Assembly: GCA_002898535.1 (NCBI GenBank)
Contig: BEHN01000004.1
Location: 1-64,000, forward strand
Direction of reading: 5' to 3'
DNA from: a bacterium HR11
GTDB taxonomy: Bacteria; Acidobacteriota; HRBIN11
DNA: 64,000 bases
Below the pieces are notes generated by a model. That model was given only the letters and a program-made list of their open reading frames with translations, ran no database searches and was not told where the DNA came from. The position numbers and the translations under genes are program-made. Below are positions 31,522 to 40,856 of this stretch, in pieces (the first letter of the stretch is position 1; every line of letters starts with the position of its first letter).

Positions 31522-32613
31522 TCAAGGCGTCAGCTTCAGGGACCGGCGGCGTCGGTGGCGTTCGAAGGCCAATGTCAGGAGCCGTTCCAGGAGCTCGTCG
31601 GCCGGGAGGCCCGTCGCCGCCCACAGGCGGTGGTACATGCTGTACCGCGTGAAGCCCGGGATCGTGTTGATCTCGTCGATGAACAGACCCCGCGTGGGGT
31701 GCAGGAAGAAGTCGACCCGGGCCATGCCCTGGCATCGCAGGGCCAGGAAGGCCTCGACGGCCATCCGGCGGACCCGGTCGGCGACGTCCGGGGGCAGGTC
31801 GGCGGGGATGTGCAGGCGGGTGCCTTCTTCGTCGTGGTACTTGGCGATGTAGTCGTAGAAGGGACGCCGATAGGTGATTTCCCCGACGACGGAGCTGACC
31901 GGCGGGTCGCCGTCCAGGACGCTACACTCGACCTCCCGGACGGGGACGAGGCCCTCCTCGACGAGGACGGTGTCGTCGTATTGAAAGGCCGTCTCGACGG
32001 CCGTCGCCAGGCAACTCCAGTCATCTACGCGCGTGATGCCGATCGACGACCCCAGGTTGCTGGGCTTGACGAAGACGGGCAGGGGGAGGCGTTCGCGGAT
32101 GTCTTGCTGGATGGCCTCCGGCCGATGGGACCAATCCCGGCGGTCGACGGCGACAAATCGGACGACGGGGAGGCCGACGGCTTGAAGGATGCGTTTCGCC
32201 GAGAGCTTGTCCATCCCGACGGCCGACCCCAGGACGCCGGCCCCGACGTAGGGGACGTCGAGCAGGTCCAGGAGGCCCTGGACGGTCCCGTCTTCGCCGT
32301 AAGGCCCGTGGAGGGCCGGAAACACGACGTCGACGGGCGCGTAGGGCCGGCCGGAGGTCGCGTCGCAGACCCATACGCCGTCGCCCCGTCGCCAGACGAA
32401 GGCGGTCGGCCACTCGCCGGCGCGTTCCGGAAAGGCCGGGAAGGCCTCGGCCGGGTAGGGCGGGGGGACGTAGTGCCACGCGCCGTCCCGTCGGATGTAG
32501 ACGACGTGGCACGTGTGCCGTCGGGCCAGGGTCTCCGTGATGAAGGCTGCCGACAGCAGGCTGATCTCATGCTCGGCCGATCGACCGCCGCATAAGACGA
32601 GTACGCAGGCCAT
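31522..32613 (-). CDS. ddl: D-alanine--D-alanine ligase
   Basis: 363 residues. It makes the D-Ala-D-Ala dipeptide that MurF adds to the peptidoglycan precursor. ATP-grasp landmarks: GGRSAEHEISLLSA at the N-terminus (catalytic Glu), ALHGPYGEDGTVQGLLD, KPSNLGSSIGIT (ATP lid), GMARVDFFLH, EINTIPGFTRYSMY (metal and D-Ala site). It lies 88 bases after ftsZ in the same orientation and closes the division/cell-wall run, with no membrane or export signal. The active-site Tyr-containing SMY and the Ser of GSS are as in D-Ala-D-Ala rather than D-Ala-D-Lac enzymes, though this is not certain. Confidence 0.95.
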   Translation of the reverse strand: MACVLVLCGGRSAEHEISLLSAAFITETLARRHTCHVVYIRRDGAWHYVPPPYPAEAFPAFPERAGEWPTAFVWRRGDGVWVCDATSGRPYAPVDVVFPALHGPYGEDGTVQGLLDLLDVPYVGAGVLGSAVGMDKLSAKRILQAVGLPVVRFVAVDRRDWSHRPEAIQQDIRERLPLPVFVKPSNLGSSIGITRVDDWSCLATAVETAFQYDDTVLVEEGLVPVREVECSVLDGDPPVSSVVGEITYRRPFYDYIAKYHDEEGTRLHIPADLPPDVADRVRRMAVEAFLALRCQGMARVDFFLHPTRGLFIDEINTIPGFTRYSMYHRLWAATGLPADELLERLLTLAFERHRRRRSLKLTP

Positions 32614-32701
32614 GCTACCTCGGTCTCAGGTCTCGGGTACCGGGCCACCGGTCCGTCCTCCGGAGTTCCCTTGGAGCCGGGACCCGGCAACCCGGCACCC
32701 G

Positions 32702-33967
32702 TTACTCCTCGTCCTTCTTGCGTGGACGAAAACCGGGGAACACGTATCGGGGCTGTTTTCGCTCGATGGCCGGTCGGCGAAGGGCCTCGGGGTCGATCTC
32801 CAGGGGCGATTCGGGCGTGGGCTCCTCGAACGCCCGCTCGAGGCGGGTCGGGGTCGGCGTGCGGCCGTCATAGTAGGAAGCCGTCCGTCGAGTCGTGGCG
32901 ACGATGGGTTCGGTCGCTACCCCGACGCCCTTGGTCTCCTCCTTCTCCGTCGGCGGTTCATTGGGAAAGCCCGAGACGATCATCGTGACCCGCATGCCGG
33001 CCGAATCGTTACGGGTCGAGTATCCGAAGTACATGTGGGAGTGCTCAGGATGCAGGAATTCGTAAATATAACTGCAGGCCGTCTCGACTTCCCGGAGGGT
33101 AATGCGGTTGCCGGTGATGTGGACCAAGACGTTGCGGGCGTCTTTGACGGAAGTATTCTCCAGGAGAGGGCAGTGCAGGGCCGTTTCGACGGCCTTCATC
33201 GCCCGGTCGGGGCCTTCGGCGTAACCGGACCCGAAGACGGCCCGGCCCTGGTCCTTCAGGACGTTGTAGACGTCGGCAAAGTCCAGGTTGATCTCACCGG
33301 GTCGGACGATCATATCCGTCAGGCCCTCGACGGCCCGATAGAGGATCTCGTCGGCCATCCAAAAGGCCTCGGCCAGAGGCAGGTCCGGGTCGGCGATCTG
33401 GACGATGTTCTGATTCGGGATCACGATGTAGGCGTCGACCTTCCTCTTGAGTTGGGCCAAGGCGACTTGAGCGTTACGCTGGCGGATGGGTCCCTCGAAG
33501 TAAAAGGGCAGGGTGACGACGGCGACGAGGAGGGTCTCGGGAAACGTCTTGCGGATCTCTTGGGCGATGACGGGCGTGGCGCCGCTCCCGGTCCCGCCGC
33601 CCAGGCCCGCCGTCAGGAAGATCATCTGCGCCCCGGCGATGACCTCCCGGATGCGCTCGATGTCCTCGAGGGCGGCCGTCTCGCCGGCCTTGGGGCTCCC
33701 CCCGGCACCGAGGCCCTTCGTGAGGCGGTGGCCGATCTGGATCTTGACAGGCGCCAGGGACTTCTGGAGGTCCTGGGCGTCCGTATTGATGGCCACGAAC
33801 TCGACGCCCTGGAGGCCCCGTTCGATCATGCGGTTCAAGGCGTTCCCGCCGGCCCCGCCGATGCCCAACACCCGGATGACCGGGATGAAGGCCGACGTCT
33901 CCTCGACCTCGGGGATGATCCTCGGCGTCCGCTCGCCGGGTCCGAAAAACCCGTGCAGGTTCGTCAT
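32702..33967 (-). CDS. ftsZ: Cell division GTPase FtsZ
   Basis: 421 residues. FtsZ polymerises at mid-cell into the Z ring. Landmarks: IRVLGIGGAGGNALNRMIE, the tubulin signature GGGTGSGATPVIA (about 120-132), the T7-loop region LDFADVYNVLKDQGRAVFGSG, and a variable linker. The C-terminus RKQPRYVFPGFRPRKKDEE resembles the conserved tail that binds FtsA. An AAGGAG ribosome site lies 8 bases before the ATG. The 131-base gap from ftsA contains GC-rich inverted stretches and might hold an extra promoter or processing site, but none is clear. Confidence 0.97.
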   Translation of the reverse strand: MTNLHGFFGPGERTPRIIPEVEETSAFIPVIRVLGIGGAGGNALNRMIERGLQGVEFVAINTDAQDLQKSLAPVKIQIGHRLTKGLGAGGSPKAGETAALEDIERIREVIAGAQMIFLTAGLGGGTGSGATPVIAQEIRKTFPETLLVAVVTLPFYFEGPIRQRNAQVALAQLKRKVDAYIVIPNQNIVQIADPDLPLAEAFWMADEILYRAVEGLTDMIVRPGEINLDFADVYNVLKDQGRAVFGSGYAEGPDRAMKAVETALHCPLLENTSVKDARNVLVHITGNRITLREVETACSYIYEFLHPEHSHMYFGYSTRNDSAGMRVTMIVSGFPNEPPTEKEETKGVGVATEPIVATTRRTASYYDGRTPTPTRLERAFEEPTPESPLEIDPEALRRPAIERKQPRYVFPGFRPRKKDEE

Positions 33968-34098
33968 GCCGAACTCCTTCAGGGGTCCTTCCCTGGGGCC
34001 TCCCGGCGGGGAAGCCTGCGAGGGAGGTTTAGGGGTTCCATGGGTTGCAGGTCGGACGCCCCGACGTCTCTCCTGGGAAAAGGCCGGAGCGCCGCCTT

Positions 34099-35361
34099 TC
34101 AGGGCACCATATTACGGACCCACTGCCACAGACGCTTGAGGATACCGACCCTCCGCTGCAGGCGGGAACGCCATTCGTCGTCCTGCGCTACCAGATGGAC
34201 GATCCCGCAGGCGACGGCGTAGACCGGCGAGTTCACGACGTCTCGGAGGCCCTCGATATTTATAGGATAGCCGACGCGAACGGGCATTTCAAACACGGCG
34301 CGTGCGACCCGGTCGAGGCCGCCCAGCAGAGCGCCGCCGCCCGTCAGGACGACCCGCTGGACGAGGTCGATCATCCGGACATGCTCCAGGTGCTGGCGGA
34401 TGAGATACAGGAGCTCCTCGGCCCGGGCCTCCAGGATCTCGGCGATCCGACGTCGCGGGACCAGCTGGGGCGAGGACCGGGGCTGGAGCGACGGCACGGC
34501 CACCATCTCCGTGTCGGGTTTGTCCTCGCCGGTCGGCTCGCCCGGCGGCGACGGCGCTTCGTAGACGGCCCCGACCAGACGCTTGAGGCGTTCCGCCTCG
34601 TGGGGCGGCGTGTCGAGCACGCTGGCCACGTCCAGGGTGAACTGATGACCGCCCAGGGGCAGGATGTACGAGTGGTAGAGGCTCTCGTTTTTGATGACGA
34701 CGAAACCCGTCGTCCCGGCCCCGATGTCCACGACCAGGACGCCCTGCTCCCGCTCGAAGTCGTTGGTGACGCTGTACGCCGACGCCAGGGGCGTCAGGAA
34801 GTACCGGAGCGCCCGTAAGCCGGCCATTTCCACGCACCGGTTCACGTTGTTGAGGACCGTCTGGGGGACTGTCACGACGTGAAAGTCGGCCTCCAGCTTG
34901 GTCCCCTCCATGTCGACGGGGTTACGCACGCCGGGCATGCTGTCGACGATGAACTGCTGGGCCAGCATGTGGAGGATGACCTGCCCCGACGGCAGGCTCA
35001 GGCTGTGGAGGGCGCTCTCCCGGACCCGCTCGACGTCGGGCCGCCGAATGGGCTGGGCCTGGCCCGTCGGCGTCAGCGTGATGATCCCCTTGACGTTAAA
35101 GCAAGTCACGAACTCGCCGTTGACATTGATGTATACCTCGTTCAATCGGACGCCGGCCATCTTGGAGGCTTCCAGGACCGTCTCCCGCAGGACCTTCACG
35201 AGGGGCTGGAGGTCCACGATACGCCCGTTCTCGACGCCAGCGCTCGTCTGTTTGGAAGCGCCCAGGACCTCGACGACGGGAGCGTCCTTCTTATCCCAGG
35301 TAATGCGGGCGATCACGCAACAGACTTTGTGTGAGCCGATATCCAGGGCGCCGACGATCAT
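34099..35361 (-). CDS. ftsA: Cell division actin-like protein FtsA
   Basis: 420 residues. FtsA tethers FtsZ filaments to the membrane. Landmarks: GALDIGSHKVCCVIARI (phosphate 1), EVYINVNGEFVTCFNVKG (1C domain), VLVVDIGAGTTGFVVIKN (phosphate 2), VVLTGGGALLGGL (adenosine site), and a basic/aromatic C-terminal helix (RVGILKRLWQWVRNMV) that fits the membrane-targeting amphipathic helix. An insertion of acidic/Pro-rich residues at about 265-290 (PSPPGEPTGEDKPDTE) is not typical. ftsQ overlaps its start by four bases. It is followed by ftsZ, the usual order. Confidence 0.95.
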   Translation of the reverse strand: MIVGALDIGSHKVCCVIARITWDKKDAPVVEVLGASKQTSAGVENGRIVDLQPLVKVLRETVLEASKMAGVRLNEVYINVNGEFVTCFNVKGIITLTPTGQAQPIRRPDVERVRESALHSLSLPSGQVILHMLAQQFIVDSMPGVRNPVDMEGTKLEADFHVVTVPQTVLNNVNRCVEMAGLRALRYFLTPLASAYSVTNDFEREQGVLVVDIGAGTTGFVVIKNESLYHSYILPLGGHQFTLDVASVLDTPPHEAERLKRLVGAVYEAPSPPGEPTGEDKPDTEMVAVPSLQPRSSPQLVPRRRIAEILEARAEELLYLIRQHLEHVRMIDLVQRVVLTGGGALLGGLDRVARAVFEMPVRVGYPINIEGLRDVVNSPVYAVACGIVHLVAQDDEWRSRLQRRVGILKRLWQWVRNMVP

Positions 35362-36176
35362 GAGCCGTCCCTAAGCGGGCGAAGGTAGATGTAGCCGTCG
35401 AACCGAAGGTCGATTTCCTTCCGTTCCCGAAGGACTTGCGGCAGGACCTGTTCGTCCCACTGCGCGCGGAGTTCTTGCAATCGCCGGCGATACCACCGGC
35501 GACATCGCTCGACGTCCGGCCCGCAGTCGTCCGTCAGCAGGATGCGGGTCCGGGGTTGGCTGAGTTCTAAAGCCATCTCAGGTCCCCATCGGAGCCAGAG
35601 CGTCTGGTCGAGGAGCCACGCGTGGTCCCGGCGTAAGACCTCGACGACCGCCCGAACCGGATAAAATCGAACGTCCGGCCGACCGACCCCATTATAGATG
35701 ATCAGGGGACGCCACGCCGGGTCGTTGAGGTCGCCCTGGAACCACAGGAAGGGAACGCCTTCGGCGTCCACGAGCCGCACGCCCGTAGCGTCTTGGAGGA
35801 CGGCGAAGGGCTTCCGCTCGACGATGAAGACGTGAATCGTGTCCGGCCATTGCTTGCGCACGACGACATGCCGGACGACCGGGACCCGTCGGAGGGATTC
35901 GGTGATCGCCCGGGTCGATACGGCCATCATCGGCTGGCCCACGACCGTCCACTCGAGGTTCGCCCGAAGTTTCGAGACGTCCAGGTAGTGGGCCCCGTGC
36001 CATATGACCGACCGGACTCGACCGACTGCCAGGCCATACAGCATCGCCCCGACGGTGGCACCCATCAGGAGCCACAGGGCGACGTGTCCCCAGAACCGCC
36101 CGGACCTCAGACGACGGGGCCGCTCGCCCCGCCTGGCCGGGTCAGTCGCCAGATTTCGATTTCGGGTTCGAGCCAT
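35358..36176 (-). CDS. ftsQ: Cell division protein FtsQ
   Basis: 272 residues. A basic cytoplasmic N-terminus (1-34), one membrane helix (FWGHVALWLLMGATVGAMLYGLAV), then the POTRA domain (VRSVIWHGAHYLDVSKLRANL, MMAVSTRAITESLRRVPVVRHVVVRKQWPDTIHVFIVERKP) and the beta domain. FtsQ links early and late divisome proteins in the periplasm. The start at 36176 is set by the basic tail; the open frame runs on to 36380 inside murB. It overlaps murB by 70 bases and ftsA by 4. The family is poorly conserved, so position between murB and ftsA supports the call. Confidence 0.88.
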   Translation of the reverse strand: MARTRNRNLATDPARRGERPRRLRSGRFWGHVALWLLMGATVGAMLYGLAVGRVRSVIWHGAHYLDVSKLRANLEWTVVGQPMMAVSTRAITESLRRVPVVRHVVVRKQWPDTIHVFIVERKPFAVLQDATGVRLVDAEGVPFLWFQGDLNDPAWRPLIIYNGVGRPDVRFYPVRAVVEVLRRDHAWLLDQTLWLRWGPEMALELSQPRTRILLTDDCGPDVERCRRWYRRRLQELRAQWDEQVLPQVLRERKEIDLRFDGYIYLRPLRDGS

Positions 36177-37051
36177 ACGTGAAACTGCTCCCACACCCTC
36201 GACCGGGCGTATTCGATGAGTCGGACCACGTCCGACCACGTGGCCGACCCCGTGTTGACGATGAAGTTCGCATGTTTGGGCGAAATCATCGCCCCACCGA
36301 CCCGGTAGCCCTTCAAGCCGGCCCGTTCGATCAGTTGACCGGCCGAGCCGGGCCCCTCCGGAGGATTCTTGAAAGCGCAACCGGCGCTCTTGTCCTGTAA
36401 GGGCTGGGTTTGCAGACGGTACCGCTTCATTTCCTGTAAGGCGGTCCGGATCGTCTCGGGCGACTGGGCTTCGACGCGAAAGTCGGCCTGCAGGATGACG
36501 CTCCGTCGCGCCTGGAAGGGGCTCTTCCGGTAACCGAATTCAGCCGGCGCCGGCGTGACCCGCGTCGCCGTCGCCTGGCCCGGCTCCCAGACCCATACGG
36601 CCGCCAAGACGTCGGCGACGGACCGGCCGAAGGCGCCGGCGTTCATCCACACAAGGCCGCCGACCTGGCCCGGGATGCCCGACATGAACTCGAGGCCGCC
36701 GAAGCCTCGCCGGGCCGCCCACATGCACAGCTTCGGGGCCGGGACGCCGGCGCCGGCCCGCACGACACCGTCCGCCGCCCGGACCGGGCGGAGGCGGTCC
36801 AGCTTCACGATGACCCAGGGCAGGACGCCCGTATCCGGGACGAGGACGTTGGAGCCCCCGCCCAGGACCCGCCAAGGGATGTCCCGACGAGTGAGAGTCT
36901 CTAAGATGGCGACGGCCTCTTCCAGGTCCCGGGGCCACAGGACCCATGGAGCGACGCCGCCGATTCGCAGGGTCGTCCACGGGGCCACCGGGACGTCGGT
37001 TCGAGCCAGCCACCGGTGACGCCGGACCTCATCCTGGAGGTGCTCAAACAT
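36107..37051 (-). CDS. murB: UDP-N-acetylenolpyruvoylglucosamine reductase
   Basis: 314 residues. MurB reduces the enolpyruvyl group to give UDP-MurNAc, using FAD and NADPH. Landmarks: APWTTLRIGGVAPWVLWP, LGGGSNVLVPDTG (FAD binding), LEFMSGIPGQVGGLVWMNAGAFG, the catalytic Ser in KSAGCAFKNPP, and KHANFIVN with the final Glu region (HVWLEPEIEIW). A type without the long type I insertion. ATG 37051 is chosen over 37105, since the first 18 residues of the longer frame lie inside murC. It overlaps murC by 8 and ftsQ by 70 bases. Confidence 0.93.
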   Translation of the reverse strand: MFEHLQDEVRRHRWLARTDVPVAPWTTLRIGGVAPWVLWPRDLEEAVAILETLTRRDIPWRVLGGGSNVLVPDTGVLPWVIVKLDRLRPVRAADGVVRAGAGVPAPKLCMWAARRGFGGLEFMSGIPGQVGGLVWMNAGAFGRSVADVLAAVWVWEPGQATATRVTPAPAEFGYRKSPFQARRSVILQADFRVEAQSPETIRTALQEMKRYRLQTQPLQDKSAGCAFKNPPEGPGSAGQLIERAGLKGYRVGGAMISPKHANFIVNTGSATWSDVVRLIEYARSRVWEQFHVWLEPEIEIWRLTRPGGASGPVV

Positions 37052-38426
37052 CGAGCCGTCCTCCTTCCAGACGTCGGGCCAGGGCTTCCCCGACCCGATA
37101 CACATGGCCGGCCCCGAGGGTCAAGACCAGGTCGCCGGGCTGGACCGTCGAGACCAGGACCTCGACGGCCTGCTCGAGGGAATCGCAGTACGTCACGGCC
37201 CGATGCCCGCTCTGATGGATGTCCTCGGCCAGACGCTCGGCGTCGACGCCGGGAATCGGGTCCTCGCCGGCCGGGTAAATCGGCAGGACGAGGAGGACGT
37301 CGGCCAGGTAAAAGCATCGGGCGAAGTCGTCCCACAGGAAAGAGACGCGTGAGTAGCGGTGGGGCTGGAAGACGACGACCAGGCGGCGGTGAAAGCCCCG
37401 GGCCGTCTCCAGCGTCCGCACGATCTCCGTCGGATGGTGGGCATAGTCGTCGACGACCCACACGTCGTCGACCTGGGCCTTCAGCTGAAAGCGCCGCTCG
37501 ACGCCCGTGAACCGGGCCAGGCTCTCCTCGATGCGGTCCCAGGGGATGCCGATGAAGCGGGCCGTGGCGACGGCCGCCAGGGCGTTCAGTACGTTGTGCG
37601 CCCCCGGGATGCTCAGTCGCAAGGCCCGGTCCTCGCCCTCGCCGTGGACCCGAAAGTGGACCTGCCAGCCGTCCAGCCGCACGTCGTCGGCCCAGTAATG
37701 ACTCTGCGGGTTCAGGCCGTACGTGATGACCCGCCGCTTCAGCCGAAACAGGATGCTCTGGACCTGAGGGTCCTCCAGACAGACGATGGCCGCCCCGTAG
37801 AAAGGGACTTGGTTGCAAAACTGCACGAAGGCGTCCTTCAAGGCGTCGAAATGACCGTATCGGTCCAGGTGCTCCCGGTCGATGTTCGTCACGACGGCGA
37901 TGATGGGCGTCAGTCGCAAAAACGAACCGTCGCTCTCGTCGCTCTCGACGACGATCCAGGAACCCTTCCCCAGGTAGGCATTCGTCCCCAGGGCCTTCAG
38001 TCGACCCCCGATGACCATCGTCGGGTCCAGGCCCGCGTCGGCCAGGACCATCCCGATCATCGAGGTCGTCGTCGTCTTCCCGTGCGCCCCGGCGATGGCG
38101 ATGCCCTGCTTCAGGCGCATGAGCTCCGTGAGCATTTCGACGCGATGGATCACGGGAATGCCCCGTCGCCGGGCCTCCAGGACCTCGGGATTGTCGTCTC
38201 GAATGGCCGACGAGATGACGACCACGTCGGCGCCTTCGACGTGCTCGGGCCGGTGCCCGATGAAAACCCGGGCCCCGAAACGCTCCAAGCGCTCCAGGAC
38301 CGGGGACGCCGCCAGGTCCGAACCCTGCACCCGATATCCCATGTTCAGGAGGAGTTCGGCGATCCCGCTCATGCCCGTGCCGCCGATGCCGACCATGTGG
38401 ATACACGTGGGCTTCGGTACGAACAT
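37044..38426 (-). CDS. murC: UDP-N-acetylmuramate--L-alanine ligase
   Basis: 460 residues. MurC adds the first amino acid, L-Ala, to UDP-MurNAc. Landmarks: HMVGIGGTGMSGIAELLL (uridine-binding Rossmann site), GAHGKTTTTSMIG (P-loop), ESDESDGSFL, TNIDREHLDRYG, IPGAHNVLNALAAVATA and VDDYAHHPTEI. It lies between murG (5 bases away) and murB (overlap 8). All the Mur ligase catalytic motifs are present. Confidence 0.96.
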   Translation of the reverse strand: MFVPKPTCIHMVGIGGTGMSGIAELLLNMGYRVQGSDLAASPVLERLERFGARVFIGHRPEHVEGADVVVISSAIRDDNPEVLEARRRGIPVIHRVEMLTELMRLKQGIAIAGAHGKTTTTSMIGMVLADAGLDPTMVIGGRLKALGTNAYLGKGSWIVVESDESDGSFLRLTPIIAVVTNIDREHLDRYGHFDALKDAFVQFCNQVPFYGAAIVCLEDPQVQSILFRLKRRVITYGLNPQSHYWADDVRLDGWQVHFRVHGEGEDRALRLSIPGAHNVLNALAAVATARFIGIPWDRIEESLARFTGVERRFQLKAQVDDVWVVDDYAHHPTEIVRTLETARGFHRRLVVVFQPHRYSRVSFLWDDFARCFYLADVLLVLPIYPAGEDPIPGVDAERLAEDIHQSGHRAVTYCDSLEQAVEVLVSTVQPGDLVLTLGAGHVYRVGEALARRLEGGRLDV

Positions 38427-38430
38427 CGTC

Positions 38431-39528
38431 TTACCCCACGGGAGACGTGAGCGTCTGAGACAAAGAGGGGTGAAGGGATTCGACCCACTCCCAAAAGGCC
38501 CTGGCCGCGTGAGGCCAGGCCAAGCGCCCGGCCTGCTCCCGGACTTCCCGCCACCGGTCAGGTCGATTATACAACTCGATCAAAAGGCGGGCCAAGTCGG
38601 CCGGGGCCATCGTTTGTCGAAAGACCAGGGCCGCGCCCCGGTCGGCCCAGTACTGGGCATTCGCCCGCTGGTGGTCTCCGGCGACGCCCTCCAGGGGCAC
38701 GAGGACAGCCGCCATCCGAGCCGCCGCGACCTCGGCCAGCGTCGTGCTCCCGGCCCGACAGACCACGACGTGCGCCCAGGCGTAATGGGGCCCGATCGGG
38801 TCCAAAAAGTCGGCGACCCGGGCCGGAATGCCGGCCGCCCGATACCGGGCCTGCACGACCTCTACCTCGTGGGGTCCCGCCTGGTGCACGACCTCGACTT
38901 CACAGCCGAGTCGCCGAACTTGTGCTAAGGCTACCGGGGCGACGGCGTTCAGAAAGCGCGAACCCTGACTGCCGCCGACGACGAGGACCCGAAAGGGCGG
39001 CCACGGCGGCCGCTCCCACGGAAGCTCAAAGAACTCCCGCCGGACCGGATTGCCGACCGTCTCCACGGGACACCGCCAGCGCCCCCCGACGGGATAGGTC
39101 AGGGCCAGGCCCCGAGCCCACCGACTGATCCACCGGGTCGCCCAGCCGGGCGCCACGTTCTGCTCGTGGAGAAAGACCGGCACGCCCAGCCATCGAGCCG
39201 CCACGGCGGCGGCGACGCCCGCATAGCCGCCCGAGCTGACGACGACGTCCGGCCTCCACCGACGCAGGCGCCGATAGGCTACCCAGAGGCTCTGCCCGAG
39301 CCCCAGGCCCGCTCGGAACGCCTCGACGGGCCGCTTCCCCCGCAGGCCCCGGACCGGCAGGAGGCAGACCTCCCAATCGTCCGGGAGGCGCCGGCGAGCC
39401 TCCACGCCGTAGCGGGAGCCCACGTAGAGACAACGCAGGCCGGCGTACCGCCGCCGGGCTTCCTCGCCCAAGGCGACCAGGGGGTACAGGTGGCCGCCGC
39501 TTCCGCCGCCCGTCAGGACGATGCGCAT
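38431..39528 (-). CDS. murG: Lipid II synthase MurG
   Basis: 365 residues, GT-B fold. MurG transfers GlcNAc to lipid I at the inner face of the membrane. Landmarks: MRIVLTGGGSGGHLYPLVAL, PDVVVSSGGYAGVAAAVAA, VPVFLHEQNVAPG, VLVVGGSQGSRFLN, and VVCRAGSTTLAEVAAARMAAVLVPLEGVAGDHQRANA with the UDP-GlcNAc-binding Glu and Gln region. The start is fixed by the first G-loop; an upstream continuation to 39702 runs through repeat DNA and is rejected. It is separated from ftsW by a 200-base repeat spacer. Confidence 0.96.
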   Translation of the reverse strand: MRIVLTGGGSGGHLYPLVALGEEARRRYAGLRCLYVGSRYGVEARRRLPDDWEVCLLPVRGLRGKRPVEAFRAGLGLGQSLWVAYRRLRRWRPDVVVSSGGYAGVAAAVAARWLGVPVFLHEQNVAPGWATRWISRWARGLALTYPVGGRWRCPVETVGNPVRREFFELPWERPPWPPFRVLVVGGSQGSRFLNAVAPVALAQVRRLGCEVEVVHQAGPHEVEVVQARYRAAGIPARVADFLDPIGPHYAWAHVVVCRAGSTTLAEVAAARMAAVLVPLEGVAGDHQRANAQYWADRGAALVFRQTMAPADLARLLIELYNRPDRWREVREQAGRLAWPHAARAFWEWVESLHPSLSQTLTSPVG

Positions 39529-39540
39529 GGGCCTATCCGA

Positions 39541-39680
39541 ATGGGCAGTAAGGCATTGGGCAGGTCGGCAGGTGGGCAGATGGTTAGAGCCCGAGAAGAC
39601 AGACGGTGAGAAGGCCACGAGGACAGGAGTCCACATCCCATGTCCACCTGACCCCGCTCCAGCGAGCGGGGCTTGGATTC
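39541..39680. repeat. Repeat spacer between ftsW and murG
   Basis: An 8-bp-type tract (GGGCAGGTCGGCAGGTGGGC, about 39560-39582) and the palindrome CCCCGCTCCAGCGAGCGGGG (39652-39671) with the shared flank CTTGGAT. The gap is 200 bases inside the minus-strand operon. No gene or clear promoter is seen. Confidence 0.7.
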
Positions 39681-39728
39681 CGCATCCTTTGCCGATGCGC
39701 AATTCGCAATCCTATCTCACATGCTACA

Positions 39729-40856
39729 TCAATCTGTCGTCCCCAACCGCACGTGGTCCTCGGCGATGCTGATCAGGATCCCCGTCGCCAGCGAATACAG
39801 CAGATACGCCGTGCCGCCGTACGATACAAAGGGCAGGACCGTCCCCTTCGGCGGCACCAGGCCGACCGATACCGTGATGTTCAAGAAGGCCTGAAAACAG
39901 ATCCATACGGCGATTCCGACGGCCATGACCCGACCGGCCGGGAGCCGAGCCCGCCGGGCCGCCGTCAGGCCCAGCCCAAAGTAGGCGCCATACAGTGCCA
40001 CGACCAAGAGGGTCGCCGGCAGGCCGAGTTCTTCCCCGAGAATGGCGAACACGTAGTCGTTATGGGGCTCGGGCAGGTAGTAGAGCTTCTGCAGGCTCCG
40101 GCCGTACCCCGTGCCCCACAAGCCGCCGTGCCCTAAGGCGATGAGGGCCTGCCGCTGTTGGTAGCCCGTCGTCTGCGCATGGGCCTCCAGGTCCAGGAAC
40201 GCCAGGACTCGGTCCTTCCAGTGACGGGGCACGTCGACCCACAGGAGGAACGCCAGGCCGATGACGGCCGCCGCCACGGCCGCTCCCAGGACCATCTGCC
40301 GGAGAGACACCTGGCCGATGAAGACCATGCTCCCGGCGATGCAGAGGAGGATCAGGGCATTGCCCAAGTCCGGCTCCCGCACGATCAGGACGGCCCAGAG
40401 AGCCGTCACGAGACCGGCGTAGGCCACCTGGCTGAGACGGTCCTGAAAGGCCTGGCGGCCCTGCCGGTGGACCAAAAAGGCGATGTAGACGATGATGCCC
40501 AGCTTGGCCAACTCGGACGGCTGAAACGATAGGAGGGGTCCCCACCGAATCCAGCGGTGGACACCCCGGACCGGCGGGAGCCAGAAGACGGCGATGAGGA
40601 GGGCCGGGCAGACGAAAAAGAAGGCCCGAGCTACCGACGGATAGACCCAGAAGTTGTAGGGGACCCGGGCCGCCAGGAGCAGAGCGCCGGCCCCGACCAA
40701 CGTGTAAAGGACCTGCCGCTTCAGAAAGAACAGGGGGTCGCCGAACCGTTCCTGCGCGATCAAGACAGGGGCGCTCCCGCCCATCAGGAGACCGATGCCC
40801 GAGAGGAGACCCCACACGACCAGGATGCCCGTCGAAATCCTCATCCAGCCCTTCAT
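39729..40856 (-). CDS. ftsW: Septal peptidoglycan polymerase FtsW
   Basis: 375 residues, about ten membrane helices, SEDS family. FtsW polymerises glycan strands from lipid II together with FtsI. Landmarks: GVHRWIRWGPLLSFQPSELAKLGIIVY, REPDLGNALILLCIAGSMVF, YQQRQALIALGHGGLWGTGYGRSLQKLYYLPEPHNDYVFAILGEELG (the region of the catalytic Asp in SEDS proteins), and VPPKGTVLPFVSYGGTAYLLYSLATGIL. The division-cluster position between murD and murG marks it as FtsW rather than RodA. It overlaps the murD stop by four bases. Confidence 0.95.
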   Translation of the reverse strand: MKGWMRISTGILVVWGLLSGIGLLMGGSAPVLIAQERFGDPLFFLKRQVLYTLVGAGALLLAARVPYNFWVYPSVARAFFFVCPALLIAVFWLPPVRGVHRWIRWGPLLSFQPSELAKLGIIVYIAFLVHRQGRQAFQDRLSQVAYAGLVTALWAVLIVREPDLGNALILLCIAGSMVFIGQVSLRQMVLGAAVAAAVIGLAFLLWVDVPRHWKDRVLAFLDLEAHAQTTGYQQRQALIALGHGGLWGTGYGRSLQKLYYLPEPHNDYVFAILGEELGLPATLLVVALYGAYFGLGLTAARRARLPAGRVMAVGIAVWICFQAFLNITVSVGLVPPKGTVLPFVSYGGTAYLLYSLATGILISIAEDHVRLGTTD